From: Diadophis punctatus similis | Lineage: Eukaryota > Chordata > Lepidosauria > Squamata > Dipsadidae | NCBI GenBank assembly: GCA_023053685.1 | Contig: JALIGW010000001.1 | Span: 157,499,547 to 157,563,546 of the forward strand | DNA length: 64,000 nt | Direction of reading: 5' to 3' | Shown: positions 33,232 to 44,609 of the stretch, piece by piece | How the letters are laid out: every line of letters begins with the position of its first letter | Numbering within the stretch: the first letter of the stretch is position 1 | The notes under the pieces: model-generated | The model's database searches: none | The model's input: the letters and a program-made list of their open reading frames with translations, nothing else | What the model was told of the DNA's origin: nothing | Translations under genes and position numbers: made by a program

Positions 33232-36009
33232 TAGCCACACTTGTTTTATGCAATTGTACACTGAATAGAATTTGTCTTCAAGCAACCTATCTAAGGAATA
33301 AGAGTTTTGAGGAAATGGTTAACCGCTTTGAGTGTATGACAAAGGGCAAAGAAATGGACAAAGATTCTTTCCCATGTTTCTTTCTCCCAAAATTGGCTAA
33401 GAATTCAAAGCCATCTTAGCTCAGACAGCAAGCTGAAGCCTGCTCCTAAGCAGGAACAACTGATCTTGTGTACTTTTTCAACATTCTCCCCGAAAAAGGA
33501 ACTGAGTTTCCATCTTTTGCTTTGACATTGCTCATTGTGTTTTCTTGCTGTTATTTGTAGTAAGCAAGTTATTAACATTTGGACCTGAAATTGTTTTCGA
33601 GGCTGAGAATCTTTTGCTCCTGAGGCTCAGCCATAAAACTTATGATGGCTATTTCTGGGGAAAAAAAACCATTTAAAAGAAACTACTTGTGGCGATCTCT
33701 ACTCTCTCTCTCTCTCTCTTGTATGTGATATGTGTCTCTCTGTGTCTGTGTGCATGTGCTTGTATACACAGAGAAGGAGAATTTTCAGTGATTTATATCC
33801 CTAATTAGATCCCAGTAGCAACATTCTTTCAACTAACAATGCATGTCGTAATCACCTTTCTCTCATATAAACGACTTCCTTAACTTCACATGCATAACTT
33901 AACAGCTTTTATTTTAAAAACTCATGTTAACAGCTTTCCCAATGTAACCAGTAGGGGTGCTATGATAAGAAACTAATTTGCTGTAAAAATTACTCATTTG
34001 TCAAATAAGCATTAAAATAATTGTTCCCCTTCTGACTGTTATCCTGCTGTTTCCAGTCATTTCAAAAAACTAAATTATTTACTCATTTGAAAGTTCAGCT
34101 GTGTATATTTTAATTGATATTCCCTCATAGGACTCATATTGTTAATGACAATAATTAACCCGAAATGGCTGCTAAATAATTATGCTGAAAGGATGTGGTA
34201 TATTTGCGCAGGAAGTAAAACCAGTATTTGAGAAATCATCAAAATGTAAAACTTTCATATTTTATGGGAAAGCAAAGCAATAGTTCATAATCAAATTAAG
34301 AATGAGAGAGGCAAATGTAGATTTTATGCTTTTGATGCAGAATACTTTATGTTTGCAATATAGTGAGGTGTTCTAGCTAACAATGAATACTCAGTCATTT
34401 TAATAAGTTCCAGATATTGCTATTCTAACTAGCCATGTGAAGTATTGTCATGATATTAATGCAGTAAAGATAAAATGCTGCAAAACCATCACATTAATTG
34501 TATACTGAGCAGGCCAGCACAACTTTGGGCCACCTGGTTCAACCATTGCACAGAGCCATATCCACACACACACACACACACACACCAAATTACACACCAA
34601 TTCTGCAGTTTGAGCAAATTCAAATAGGTAAGAAGAAAGTGAAGGCTTTGAGACATTTGGGAGACCACAGTAAATAATTTAATGGTAGATTGTGCTGGAC
34701 CATGTTATGCAATAAGAGGAGGGAATCCATAGAGGTCCTCATCATCAAAGATTATAGGTTTAAGAATAGATTCAATTTCACTCATTATCAGACATTTGGA
34801 GCTAACTTCGAGAATTTAGGAGCTCCTGGACACAAGATCACCAGCAAGGGATGAGACTAGATGGTGCATAGAATTCCCTACTGTGATTGGGATACAAATC
34901 AAGTGTCACCGGTACAAGCCAAGACACCGATCCAGTTGCTCCGGTACCATTTTGAGAAAACTTCATTGCTTTCCACAGCAATGTGGTAACAGAGACTTGA
35001 CTTAAATGAAGTCAAAGCATTGATTAATCTGGCTTGGTATTCTCTATAGAGGCAACAGTGTGCTCACAACACATTCCTGGGTGTTAACAAGGCTTCCTAC
35101 CCTGAAAGCTTTAATTAAAATTCCTTTAATTGGAAAAAAAATGAATGAGAAGCTAATACAGTGCAAAACAAAGCATCATTCTCAGCCATAACTTGGACGT
35201 CCAACAGGGCCTCTGGGCTTTTGCAGAAACATCAGAGGAATTCTTGGAAACAAAATGCTAGGTTCCTGCAGATCAATGCTTTGTTTGCTTTCTTGTATGT
35301 GGTGCTCAGTGATTGGCCACACCTATTGTGTCAGCCAACTTGAGGCAGAGCTGGTTAATATGCTCTTAAAATCCAAATGTGATCACTGGCTTTAAAAAAA
35401 AAGTAAGGATTTCGGCTCTATTATTTGGTGGCAAGAAATTAAAATCTTCCTCCTCCACTGTACAAAAAGGGATTCTCCCCCCCCCCTCAACTTCTCAGGT
35501 ATTTCTTGCAGAATAAGTGAAGCATTAAAACATATAAATCAGATGTGTTGCTAGAGTTGAACTTGAGAGGTGTCATACTGCACATCCTATGTTTTCCATG
35601 TGTGCAGATCCCTCTATCTTTGGTTCTTGAGGTGAATGAGTGCCAATCACATTTCTTTTTACCCAGGTGGATTTTCCTTTCAGTTGCAGCTGCACCATTA
35701 CCAAGATCATTCTTTTTTTAAAAAAAATAATTTTTATTATTATTTTTCTTTAAAAACACAAACACAAACAAAAAGAAAAACAAAAACACATGCAGGTTGA
35801 ATTAAATGCAAAACAGGTGGGTTGCAGGATTACAGAATTATTGATCCTTCTGGAGATTCCAAAATATGCTACAGGAACTGGATTTCTTTTTACAAAAGAA
35901 AAAGAAAGTCATAAAGGTCAGAATGACAGAAAGGAGGAAGTGTGTCATGGAAAAAGTATGTTAATGTTGTATTTGGCTTAATTCTGCAGGCTGGACTCTG
36001 TGTGCCGAC
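33232..36009. other. Largely repeat-free noncoding DNA with two microsatellites
   Basis: (CT)n at about 33700-33719 and (CA)n at 34563-34585. 33840-34500 is AT-rich with many TAAT cores and no repeat signature. 35705-35790 is an A/T-rich stretch that could be a LINE tail. No ORF of note. Confidence 0.5.
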
Positions 36010-36284
36010 CAGAGGTGGTATTCAGCAGGTTCTGACCAGTTCTGGAAAACCGGTAGTGGAAATTTTGAGTAGTTCGGAGAACCGGTAAATACCACCTCTG
36101 ACTGTCCCCGTCCCCATCTATTCTCTGCCTCCCAAGTCCCAGCTGATTGGGAGGAAATGGGGATTTTGCAGTAACCTTCCCCTGGAGTTGGGAGGGAATG
36201 GAGATTTTACAGTATCCTTCCCCTGCCACGTCCACCAAGCCACACCCACAGAACCAGTAGTAAAAAAATTGAATCCCACCACTG
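36010..36284. mobile_element. hAT-like MITE
   Basis: Ends CAGAGGTGGTATTCAGC and GAATCCCACCACTG. Flanks GTGCCGAC (36002-36009) and GTGCTGAC (36285-36292) are an 8-bp duplication with one mismatch. Same family as 56609-56834 and 50494-50778. Confidence 0.88.
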
Positions 36285-36292
36285 GTGCTGAC

Positions 36293-37364
36293 CACGTTTG
36301 ATGGCCCTGGTGTTGCAGTGGCTAGGGACTGGAAGGGGGAGATTTTTTAGTAGCTGAAATGAATGGAAACCCAAACATTAGAAAAGATGCTGAAGGGAAG
36401 CTTGAAGGAAGGTGCTTAACCTTCATACAGTACAATGAACAATATGGTGTTTAATTTAATTTAGTTTAGTTTAATTTTGCTTTGATAGCCCTATGCAAAC
36501 TGCATCTAGGGCACAGTAGGCAGCAGGACATTAACTACAAACATGGAGAAAGACTCAAGAGTGGTAGTTATAATTGATTTTATAATAATCAGTAGAGAAG
36601 ACTTAGTTGAGGGAATGAGTGTTGGGGCAGTAGGTATGCAATTCTGGAGCTCTTGATTTTAAGCACAGCTGAAACTGCATGTTGGATTTCAAAGCACTGG
36701 CTTTTGTTAACTCACAGTAATGAAAAATAGTATCTCCTAGTAAGAGAAGATAAAGGAAAAAGAGATGGCCATGCAAAAGAAGGAAATGTTAACAGTACAA
36801 GTGGGATAATTCTAATGGCAAGGAAGAGCAAATGGTGAAGAGCAAAAGAAGCCAACGTGGCTACAAAGAAAAGCCTTGAGAAAGGGTGATACATGGTAAA
36901 TGGGAAGAGGGACAGATCACAAAGCCAGAAAACAGAAAGGTAGCCCAAAGCAATTCATATGGTGTCAGAAAAGAGAAAGTGGACTGAGAGTAGTGAAAGT
37001 TACTAAGAATAACAAAAAGAGCTTTCCTTAGATATGTTCAAAATAAGAAGAAAAGAAACAGTATATCCATTATAATTATATAACTCTATAACAGTTGTTA
37101 AAAGGAAGCAGAAAGTTACTGCCATTGTGCATTTTGTCCCATGATGTTGACTTTCTCATGACACACCCATATCACTAATTAGCAAAAAAAAATTGCCACA
37201 AAATAGATATCTTGATAAAGAAGGCAAAATGTTAATGAGGAAAAGGCAGTTCATCTCCTACTTTAGTTCAGTCTTCCTCAGCAAAATGCCCGATGTCTCA
37301 AGAAGGCTAAATATCCCTTTAAATGCCAGGTATAGGGATACAAGTCTTGGTTAATAGTATATGT
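36293..37364. other. No recognised feature
   Basis: A/G-rich noncoding sequence, no repeat signature. Confidence 0.5.
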
Positions 37365-37841
37365 CCATGATGGCGATCCTATGGCACGTGTGCCACAGGT
37401 GGCACGCGGAGCCGTATCTGAGGGTACGTGAGGCATTGCCCTATGTCAGCTCCAGTGTGCATGTGCACGCTGGCCAGCTGATTTTCAGCTTTCCAGAGGG
37501 CAGGGGAGGCCATTTTTGCCCTCCCCAGGCTTCAGGAAAACTTCCGGAGCCTGTAGTTGGCGAAAAAACAGACCAAACGGGCCTACCGGAAGTTCGGTAG
37601 GCCCGTTGGGCCGTTATTTGCCCTCCTTTCCTGAAGACTGGGGAGGGCAAAAAACAACCCAATGGGCCTACCAGAAATCCGGCGGCTTCAGTGTGGCCTG
37701 TGTGCATGCATGGGGGGGAGGATTGTGCATGCATGCATGGAGGGAGGACATTGCATTAAGGTTGTGGGCACGCACATGCGTGCTATCGCGCTCGCACACG
37801 CCCTTTTAGCACCCGAGCCAAAAAAAGGCTCACCATCACTG
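37365..37841 (+). mobile_element. hAT-like MITE of the 'GTGATGGCGAACC' family
   Basis: Starts CCATGATGGCGATCCTATGG and ends AAAAAAAGGCTCACCATCACTG. Flanks GTATATGT at 37357-37364 and 37842-37849 are a perfect 8-bp duplication. The interior is GC-rich with GGGGAGGGCAAAA modules and ORFs on both strands that are by-products. Confidence 0.9.
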
Positions 37842-37849
37842 GTATATGT

Positions 37850-38247
37850 GAAAAAGATTTCAAATAAAAGTTGATTGGAAACTGATTGAGCCAGCATTCT
37901 GATGTTCATGTAAAAAAGGCCAATAGAATGTTAGGCTGAATCCACAGAAATCTGATTTTCAAATCACAAGAAATAGCCATTCCACCTTATTCTGCTTTGG
38001 TCAGACTCACCTTTCAATGATGAGTCCAACCTTGAGCACTATAAGGATTATTTTTAAAAAATTAAACCGATTCGAAAATGAACAATAAAGGTAATGACAA
38101 GATGAGAAATAAAGCCTAAATTGAATACATTAAATTGAATTCAGTCCTATAAAAAACAATTGAGCTAATGGGCTTGAGAAGAGACAGCTGGGATATGTGT
38201 GCATATGAAAGTATTCTGCAGATACCTGAAAGGATGTCATGTAGATA
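37850..38247. other. No recognised feature
   Basis: Noncoding, AT-rich. Confidence 0.5.
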
Positions 38248-38371
38248 CAGGGGTGTCAAACTGGCGGCCCATGGGCTGGATGCATCACGCGCAGGCCACA
38301 CCCATCCTGGCTCTACAAAGGCAAAAAACATCACGATACATCATGTGACACGATCAAGTTTGACACCCGTG
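38248..38371. mobile_element. Short hAT-like MITE ('GGGGTGTCAAACT' family)
   Basis: Ends CAGGGGTGTCAAACTGG and TCAAGTTTGACACCCGTG are inverted. Same family as 48764-48898 and, more distantly, 40949-41288. No target duplication is clear. Confidence 0.75.
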
Positions 38372-39033
38372 ATATAGAAAGTCAAGAACTGTTCTCCCTA
38401 ATTCCAGAATACAGGACATGGAGCAATAGATACAAGTTAAAGGAAGACAGATTCTAACCAAATCTTAGAAAAACTTGCTAACAAACAGAATGAAATAAGT
38501 CACCCAGGACTGTGGTGGATTCCCTTTTATTGGATGTGCTTACATGAAGGATATTTTAATTGACACTCCTAGATTGAGCAGAAATCTGTAGCCTAAAATG
38601 CCACCTTCCAACTCTATAATTCTGTCCGAATTTTAGTAATGAAAAACTATTCATAGTTCTACACAGCACAATTGCTCTACATAATCACGATGGTTTGAAA
38701 ACCCATTAAGTATTTTAAGTCCAGATTAATAGCACAATCCATATATGCCTCCTCAAAGTGATTGCCATTGTACATCCTACACTCAATGCACATGGGCTAT
38801 TAGCTTAAGGAAGAGCTATCAAAATCAACCAGGTTTAATTTAAATATTAAATTATAGCTTACTTGAAAAAGAGTGATTCAATTATGGTTACTGTACAGTG
38901 TCTGCACTCTCCCCCCCCCCCAAAAAAAACCTCTCAAGAGAGAAAGAGAGAGATTTCTCAGTGTATGATATGACTCCCCTCTACACTAATTAGATGACAG
39001 CTGCTTTCCTGATGAGGAACATACATCTCTCAG
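38372..39033. other. No recognised feature
   Basis: Noncoding. A C11A8 run lies at about 38911-38929. Confidence 0.5.
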
Positions 39034-39228
39034 TCTCATTTTTTAAATACGATTTTATTGAAAGTGTGGGGGGTTTTTTTGCAAAAAGAGTAAAAGTTAA
39101 TAGAAACTAAAATAAACAAAGAAGGGAAAAAGGAAAAAGGAAATAAAAGAGAAAGAGAAAGTGCAAGAAGAAGAAGAAAGTGGAAGAAAGAAAAGATATG
39201 CCTTCCAGTTGTCAATACAATTGTAGAT

Positions 39229-39631
39229 CAGTGGTGGGTTCCTACCAGTGCGGTCCACTCTATAGCACCGGTAGCGGCCCGCTGGTGACATCACAGTACC
39301 TGTGCAGTCGGTTGCCGGTGCCTGGGTGCCACCATTTTTTTTTAAAAAAAATTAATTTATTTTTTAAAATTTTCTTCTGCGCATGCCCAAAAGCCGAGCT
39401 TCCGGCACTGCGCATGTGCTGCCTTCCTACCCCACAGTGAGTCCAAGCAGGGGAGGATGGCTGAGGGAGCGTGTGAGATGCTGAAAGAGCGGGCAGCAGG
39501 AGCTATCTCCATTCCCCTCCCTTCAGCAGTCCAAGAAGCCACGCCCACCCGGTCACATGGCTGGCAAGCCACATCTACAAAATAAGCCACGGCCACAGAG
39601 TGGTAGTAAAAAAATTAGGAACCCGCCCCTG
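39229..39631. mobile_element. hAT-like MITE inside the L1 remnant
   Basis: Ends CAGTGGTGGGTTCCTACC and TTAGGAACCCGCCCCTG. Flanks TTGTAGAT at 39221-39228 and 39632-39639 are a perfect 8-bp duplication. Confidence 0.92.
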
Positions 39632-39744
39632 TTGTAGATGTACCTCTTTCTTTAAAGTTACATTGTGACTCTCTTCTTTTTAGAATCTATCTTACCTGAT
39701 CATATAAACCATAGATCATAAGTTCAAGGAGTTCAAGGCAACAA

Positions 39745-40163
39745 TAAATATTTGTATTTGTATTTGTTTATTTGTCAAGCATCTATGATTATAAGCAAAG
39801 TATAAACAGTAAAACATGATTGGATATATATGTAATAGTACAAGCATGAATAAGAGTAAAAGAGGTATGAATATATGGGTACATTAGGACAGGTAGGCAC
39901 GATTGTGCGCTTATGCACGCCCCTTACCGACCTCTTAGGAATGGGGTGAGGTCGATGGTAGATAATCCGAGGTTGAAGTTTTTGGGGTTTGGGGAAGAAA
40001 CTACTGAGTCAGTTAAAGTGTTCCAGGCATTGACCACTCTGTTGTTGAAGTCAAATTTTTTGCAATCAAGTTTGGAGCAGTTTACATTAAGTTTGTATCT
40101 ATTGTGAGCTCGTGTATTATTGCGGTTGAAGCTGAAGTAGTCGTTAACAGGTAGGACATTGTA
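39745..40163 (-). pseudogene. CR1-L3-type LINE 3' end with near-intact ORF2 tail
   Basis: The minus strand encodes an uninterrupted stretch of roughly 80 codons that includes DYFSFNRNNTRAHNRYKLN and VVNAWNTL, the C-terminal 'fFs.RVv..WN.LP' block of the CR1 group. The tail at the low coordinate is built from ATTTGTATTTG units. It is inserted in the L1 remnant. Confidence 0.75.
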
Positions 40164-40165
40164 TA

Positions 40166-40201
40166 AATATCTATATTGTAAAAAAAGACAATATAGATAT
40201 T
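40166..40201. repeat. Perfect 14-bp inverted repeat
   Basis: AATATCTATATTGT (40166-40179) and ACAATATAGATATT (40188-40201) are separated by eight bases, exactly at the junction between the CR1-type insert and the L1 remnant. Confidence 0.85.
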
Positions 40202-40948
40202 GTCTTTTCTCTAATCAAACAAATCATCTCAGCAAGTTCGATCATTGTCAGCAACCATTCCTCTTTCCATCTTTGTGTATCTTGCTGCAGTTATCAAGTA
40301 TAAAAATAAAGTCCCATGACTTTTTCCCAACTGTTTATCCATCAGTCCTAAGAGGAGAAGTCCTGGTTTCAGTTATATATTAATCCTCTTAATCAATGTG
40401 TGCATTTGAATCCCATATCTTCTAGTTTTATTATATGTCCATCAAGCATGATAAAATGACCCTTCATGTTGTTCACATTCCCAGCATAATTTTATGTACT
40501 TTTATACGTTCTAGATAACTTTTTCTGATGTCATATACAAAGAGCACATCATTTTATAAAAGTTCTCTTTCAGATTATAACATAATATAAATTTCAGTTC
40601 TTTCAACCCCATATTTTCTATTGTCCCATCTACATATTATAACAAAAATGTTTAGCTCACTTTATCATACATTATTTCACTTGTTCTTCTACTTCAAATC
40701 TCAATAAAAGTTTGCACGTTTTAGCAGTCACATGTTCACCATTTGTACACAATTCCATTTCAATGATAGTCAAATATTTAGTGCCATAAATTCTTGTGTC
40801 TGCTTTGAATCTTTCTGATAACTGTACATATGAAACCATTGATGACTATGCTTCTCTGCCATCAGTTGTTCGCTTGTTTTTATTTTGTGTTCCGCTTGAC
40901 AGAATTCGAGTATCTCACAGTATATTAACCTTTTGTGTTTGCCTATTA

Positions 40949-41288
40949 CAGGGGTGTCAAACTCGATTTCATTGAGGGCCGCATCAGGGTTGCGTTTGAC
41001 CTCGGGGAGCCAGGGTGGGTGTGGCCAGGGTGGGCATAGCCAGCTTGATGTCACTCATGTTGGGGGCACCTGTGGTGGCCTGAGCGCTCTTCCAGTGAAA
41101 ATGGGCTCCCGAGCTCCGTTTTCAGCTGCAATGGCCTCCTGCAACCCACTGCCAGCAAAAACGGAGCTGTTTTCGGTGGCAGAGGCATCGCAGGCCAGTC
41201 CTTCCCTGTTTCCAGGGTGGCCCCATGGGCCAGATCTAAGCACCCCACAGGCCAGATCCGGCACCCAGGCCTTGAGTTAAACACCCTG
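40949..41288. mobile_element. hAT-like MITE inside the L1 remnant
   Basis: Ends CAGGGGTGTCAAACTCG and GAGTTAAACACCCTG. Flanks GCCTATTA at 40941-40948 and 41289-41296 are a perfect 8-bp duplication. GC-rich ORFs on both strands are by-products. Confidence 0.92.
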
Positions 41289-41817
41289 GCCTATTATTTC
41301 TCTTCTATAAAATGCTTTTTGTTTTGAGAGCCAAAAAGGTCTTTTGGGGCACAATCTTAATTTGTGTCTATTTCATGTTCTCAATATATCACCTCTAACA
41401 TAGTTAAAATTTGTATTAACCTTGATTTTATCATACCATAAATATCCATGCTGCCCAAATCTTAGGTCTTATTCTTCTAACTCTAAAAGTCCTCTATTTC
41501 TCAGCAACACCCACCCTTTTATCCATACCAAACAGCAAGCCTGCAAAATGCAATTTTAAATCAGGTCAATCCAACCTTCCTCTTTCCTTTGCATCTTGTA
41601 ACATCTTATTTTTAATTTATAGTTTTTTTTTCCTTGCCATACAAACCTAGTCATACCCTTTTGTCACTATTTAAATGGTGTGTCAGATGTCAAAAACAGT
41701 ATTGTCTGAAACAAAAACATCATCCTAAGCAAAACATTTTTATCACACAAATTCTCACTAACAATGATAATTATAATTTTTTTAACTTCATTCCATGTCT
41801 TAACTATTTTGAAATTT

Positions 41818-41910
41818 ATTTATTTATTTATTTATTTGGGAATTCTTCTATGCCGCCCTACTCCCTAAGGACTCAGGGCGGCGTACAGCATTTTAAAGAA
41901 CACCAAACAA
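41818..41910 (-). repeat. L2-type LINE 3' terminus
   Basis: A (TTTA)n run is followed by GCCGCCCTACTCCC and GGACTCAGGGCGGCGTA, the antisense of the GGGCGGCATA(A/C)AAAT tail seen at 46885 and 42180. Confidence 0.6.
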
Positions 41911-42084
41911 TAAAATCATTAAAAGCAATTTTAAGAAAGTTTTTTTAAAAAGACATACAACACCATGCATTCATGGGGGAGACCTCAGATGTAAAATTGT
42001 CTCAGAACATTCAATTTATATTTCTCATCGTGATACCCGTGAAAAAGTTTTTGGGGTTTTTAAAATTTTAAGATTTTACCAAAT

Positions 42085-42240
42085 TTTAATTGTATTAAAT
42101 CAGGGCCACATCGAATATTTTCTTTTAAATGTATATATATTTTAATGTTTATATTGTGTTTTTACTTGGCTGTTCACCGCCCTGAGTCCCCTGGAGAAGG
42201 GCGGTATATAAATTTAATAAAACTAAACAAACTAAACTAA
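42085..42240 (+). repeat. L2-type LINE 3' terminus
   Basis: CACCGCCCTGAGTCCCCTGG, then GAAGGGCGGTATATAAATTTAATAAAA and an ACTAAAC tail. 5'-truncated copy on the plus strand. Confidence 0.6.
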
Positions 42241-42910
42241 ACCCAGATATTATACTTTTTTAAATCTTAAAATTGATCTATCCCTCCCCACAAAAAATTA
42301 TAGAAGAAGGGGGAGAATTCCCTTACAACATATTTCAGTGCTATTGGGCCAGAAAGTAGCTTTAGAATTTATTTCTTTTATATTATTAATTTCCTTTTAT
42401 TTACCAGTAGGGCATACAGGCTATGGGAGTCCTCTCTCTCATATCCTCTGGGGCTAAGGGCAAGCAAAGTATCTTCCTGGAAGATAGGTGGTGTCAAAGT
42501 TATCTTGTGTGGACTCAGAGGGTTTCTAGAAGAGTTTTGAGACCTTTTTACCCCATGAGCTCAAATGTGTCACTGCAGTAAGCTCTCCCCCACCCCAGCT
42601 CACATTTTATTAATCTGCTAAATGCATGTTGATGTATAGCATGTGCTTCCCAAATTGGGTAACCTGAGTACACGAGGTAGTAGGGTGTAACCTCTTCTGC
42701 ATGATGAAGATTTGATATAGTGGTGACTGAGAAGGAAAGACTTTGAGTTTGCTGTGGGGGTATCAATTAAAATGTCAACAGCATGTTAACTTTTCCAACT
42801 TCCCCCCCCCAACTCTTGGGGGGGGAAGAGAAGAAACAATTCTACTTCAAGAATCCTTAACAAAAACCCATTACTATTATAATATTTGATATGCATTTGG
42901 GTATGGAATA
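42241..42910. other. No recognised feature
   Basis: Noncoding. A C9/G9 near-inverted pair lies at 42803-42827. Confidence 0.5.
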
Positions 42911-42918
42911 CTCTGTAC

Positions 42919-43250
42919 CAGGGGTGAAATCCTCCCGGTTCGCCCCGGCCCATCCTTCGGCGTATAGCCGATGGAACTGGTGGCGGTCGCGGCGCGGAGC
43001 TTCTCCCGCCCGCTTTCCCGGCCCAGCTGAACGCCGCCATTCGGGTTATTTTTCCCTCTGTGCATGCGCGTGCATGCAAATAGGGAAAAATAACCCGAAT
43101 GATTGTGGTCAGCCGGGCCGGGAAAGCGGTGATTGTGTTCAGCCGGGCCGGGAAAGCGGGCAGGAGAAGCTCCGCGCCGCGACCGCCGCCAGTTCCATCG
43201 GCTATACGCCGAAGGACTGGCCCGGGCGAACCGGGAGGATTTCACCCCTG
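42919..43250. mobile_element. GC-rich palindromic hAT-like MITE
   Basis: Starts CAGGGGTGAAATCCTCCCGG and ends with its inverse. The arms pair for about 120 bp with few mismatches. The centre has a further hairpin (43039-43057 with 43082-43100) and a roughly 31-bp tandem duplication of the TCAGCCGGGCCGGGAAAGCGG block. Flanks CTCTGTAC at 42911-42918 and 43251-43258 are a perfect 8-bp duplication. The 140- and 177-codon ORFs on opposite strands come from this palindrome and are not genes. Confidence 0.95.
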
Positions 43251-43258
43251 CTCTGTAC

Positions 43259-43720
43259 AGTAAGTAACCTGCAATTTGGATCTGGAGAGTGCTGTAGAGA
43301 ATGGAAGAGATAAAAAAAATGATCTCATTTATCATGACATCAGAAGCAATGGATGATGACATCAAAATCAATGGGTGGAACACCATAGCTTCTGCCATCA
43401 GGGAGGGCAAGAGACATTTTACTCACCACAGCTCAGAAAAACCTTTGGGGAGCTGGAAAAAGGCAACCCTGGTTATGAAAGGTTACGAATACTCCCACAG
43501 GAAGAATTATTATAAAGATTGAGGGTTGTTTTTTTTTAAAGCTACCGGTAAGAGGTGACAGGATGGGGCATAAAGCAACATTATGCATCATGGTATGGAG
43601 AGAGTGAACAGGGAGTTTTTTTCCCACTGTCAAATTACAAGAACCTGTGAAGGTCCTCATCCAATGAATTTGAATAATAAGAGTTCCAGATGGATAAAGG
43701 AAGGGTCTCCATATCATTTT
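43259..43720. other. No recognised feature
   Basis: Noncoding, short ORFs only. Confidence 0.5.
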
Positions 43721-43764
43721 AACAGATTAACAGAGTTGGAAGGGACCTTGTAGGTCATCTAGTA
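43721..43764 (-). mobile_element. CR1 3' tip only
   Basis: AGATTAACAGAGTTGGAAGG and GACCTTGTAGGTCATCTAGT equal the end of the CR1 copy at 29197. The similarity stops abruptly, so this is a heavily 5'-truncated insertion. Confidence 0.8.
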
Positions 43765-43889
43765 ACACTGGCTACAGCTTTAAAGGATTCCTGGGACAAC
43801 AAGGCTGAAAGACTACTAATCCTGATGGCCATACTTCCTCTTAGAAGCAATCTGTCTTTCAATAAATTATTGGGGTACATGGCCAGGAG

Positions 43890-44510
43890 CGGAGGTGGGA
43901 TTCCCTTACCTTCCCTGCCAGTTCGCAAATGTGATGCGCTTTGCTCACGCGCGGGGCTTGCACGCATGCACGCGGCTCAGGGCCGGGTTCCTCTTACCTG
44001 CCTAGTGGTGCGCTGCGCGTGCATCATCTTGCTTCACGCATGCACATACTCACTACGCACGTGCGTCCCCTTGTGCAATTTTGTTTCCTGCGCATGCACG
44101 GAAAGGGGACACACGTGCGTTTGAGATTTTGGTGATTTTTTGCTTCCGCACATGTGCAGAAGCAAAAAATCACCGAAATCTCACATGTGCGTGCGTCCCC
44201 TCGTGAGATTTTGCTTCCGCGCATGCGCAGGAAGAAAAAAAAGCCCAAAAATTCCAGAAAAAAGATGGTGCTGTGCGATGGACCGGCAAAGACGGCTCCG
44301 GAGCCGTCGCACGCAAATTGCACAATCAGCGGGTCCCTACCGGAGCAGCACACTGGACCACACTGGTCGGAACCCACCACTGTTGTGGCTTCAAAACATG
44401 TAGAAATAGGACAGCATAGCGCCGGGGCAGGTGGACAGGGGTGGGCCCACTTGCAGGTCGCCACTACCGGTTCGCCCGAACTGGTCTGAACCAGCTGAAT
44501 GCCACCTCTG
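43890..44510. mobile_element. hAT-like MITE carrying another MITE
   Basis: The left end CGGAGGTGGGATTCCC and the right end AGCTGAATGCCACCTCTG are inverted. Flanks GCCAGGAG (43882-43889) and GCCAGAAG (44511-44518) are an 8-bp duplication with one mismatch. Confidence 0.8.
43978..44382. mobile_element. Inner MITE nested in 43890-44510
   Basis: Begins CAGGGCCGGGTTCCTC and ends GGTCGGAACCCACCACTG. Flanks ACGCGGCT and TTGTGGCT differ at three of eight bases, two of them C-to-T changes. Internal GCGCATGC and ACGTGCGT repeats. Confidence 0.6.
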
Positions 44511-44609
44511 GCCAGAAGGTTTCTGTTATGCTCATGGCCTGCTTAAGGGCCATCCATAGATATCTCCATATACTTCTGTAAGCACCCAAAGTCATTGGTG
44601 ATTGGGCAG

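Larger units (their letters stand above)
39034..41817 (-). pseudogene. L1 ORF2 C-terminal half and 3' end, broken by three insertions
   Basis: The minus strand carries L1 blocks in order. A LLRNRGLL-like, then DLRFG-like stretch lies at 41400-41600. The zinc-knuckle-type KLCWECEQHEGSFYHA lies near 40440-40500, followed by HTLIKRI and a TAARYTKME-like block near 40270. The 3' end at 39034 shows AATAAA and an A-rich tail. Insertions are a MITE (40949-41288), a CR1-type LINE (about 39745-40163) and a MITE (39229-39631). Confidence 0.75.

Noticed and set aside
34563..34585. Regularly spaced repeats as CRISPR
   Set aside because: Simple CA dinucleotides. No array of unique spacers exists and the DNA is vertebrate.
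42877..43410. 177-codon minus-strand ORF and overlapping 140-codon plus-strand ORF
   Set aside because: Both are produced by the GC-rich palindromic MITE at 42919-43250; opposite-strand frames mirror each other.
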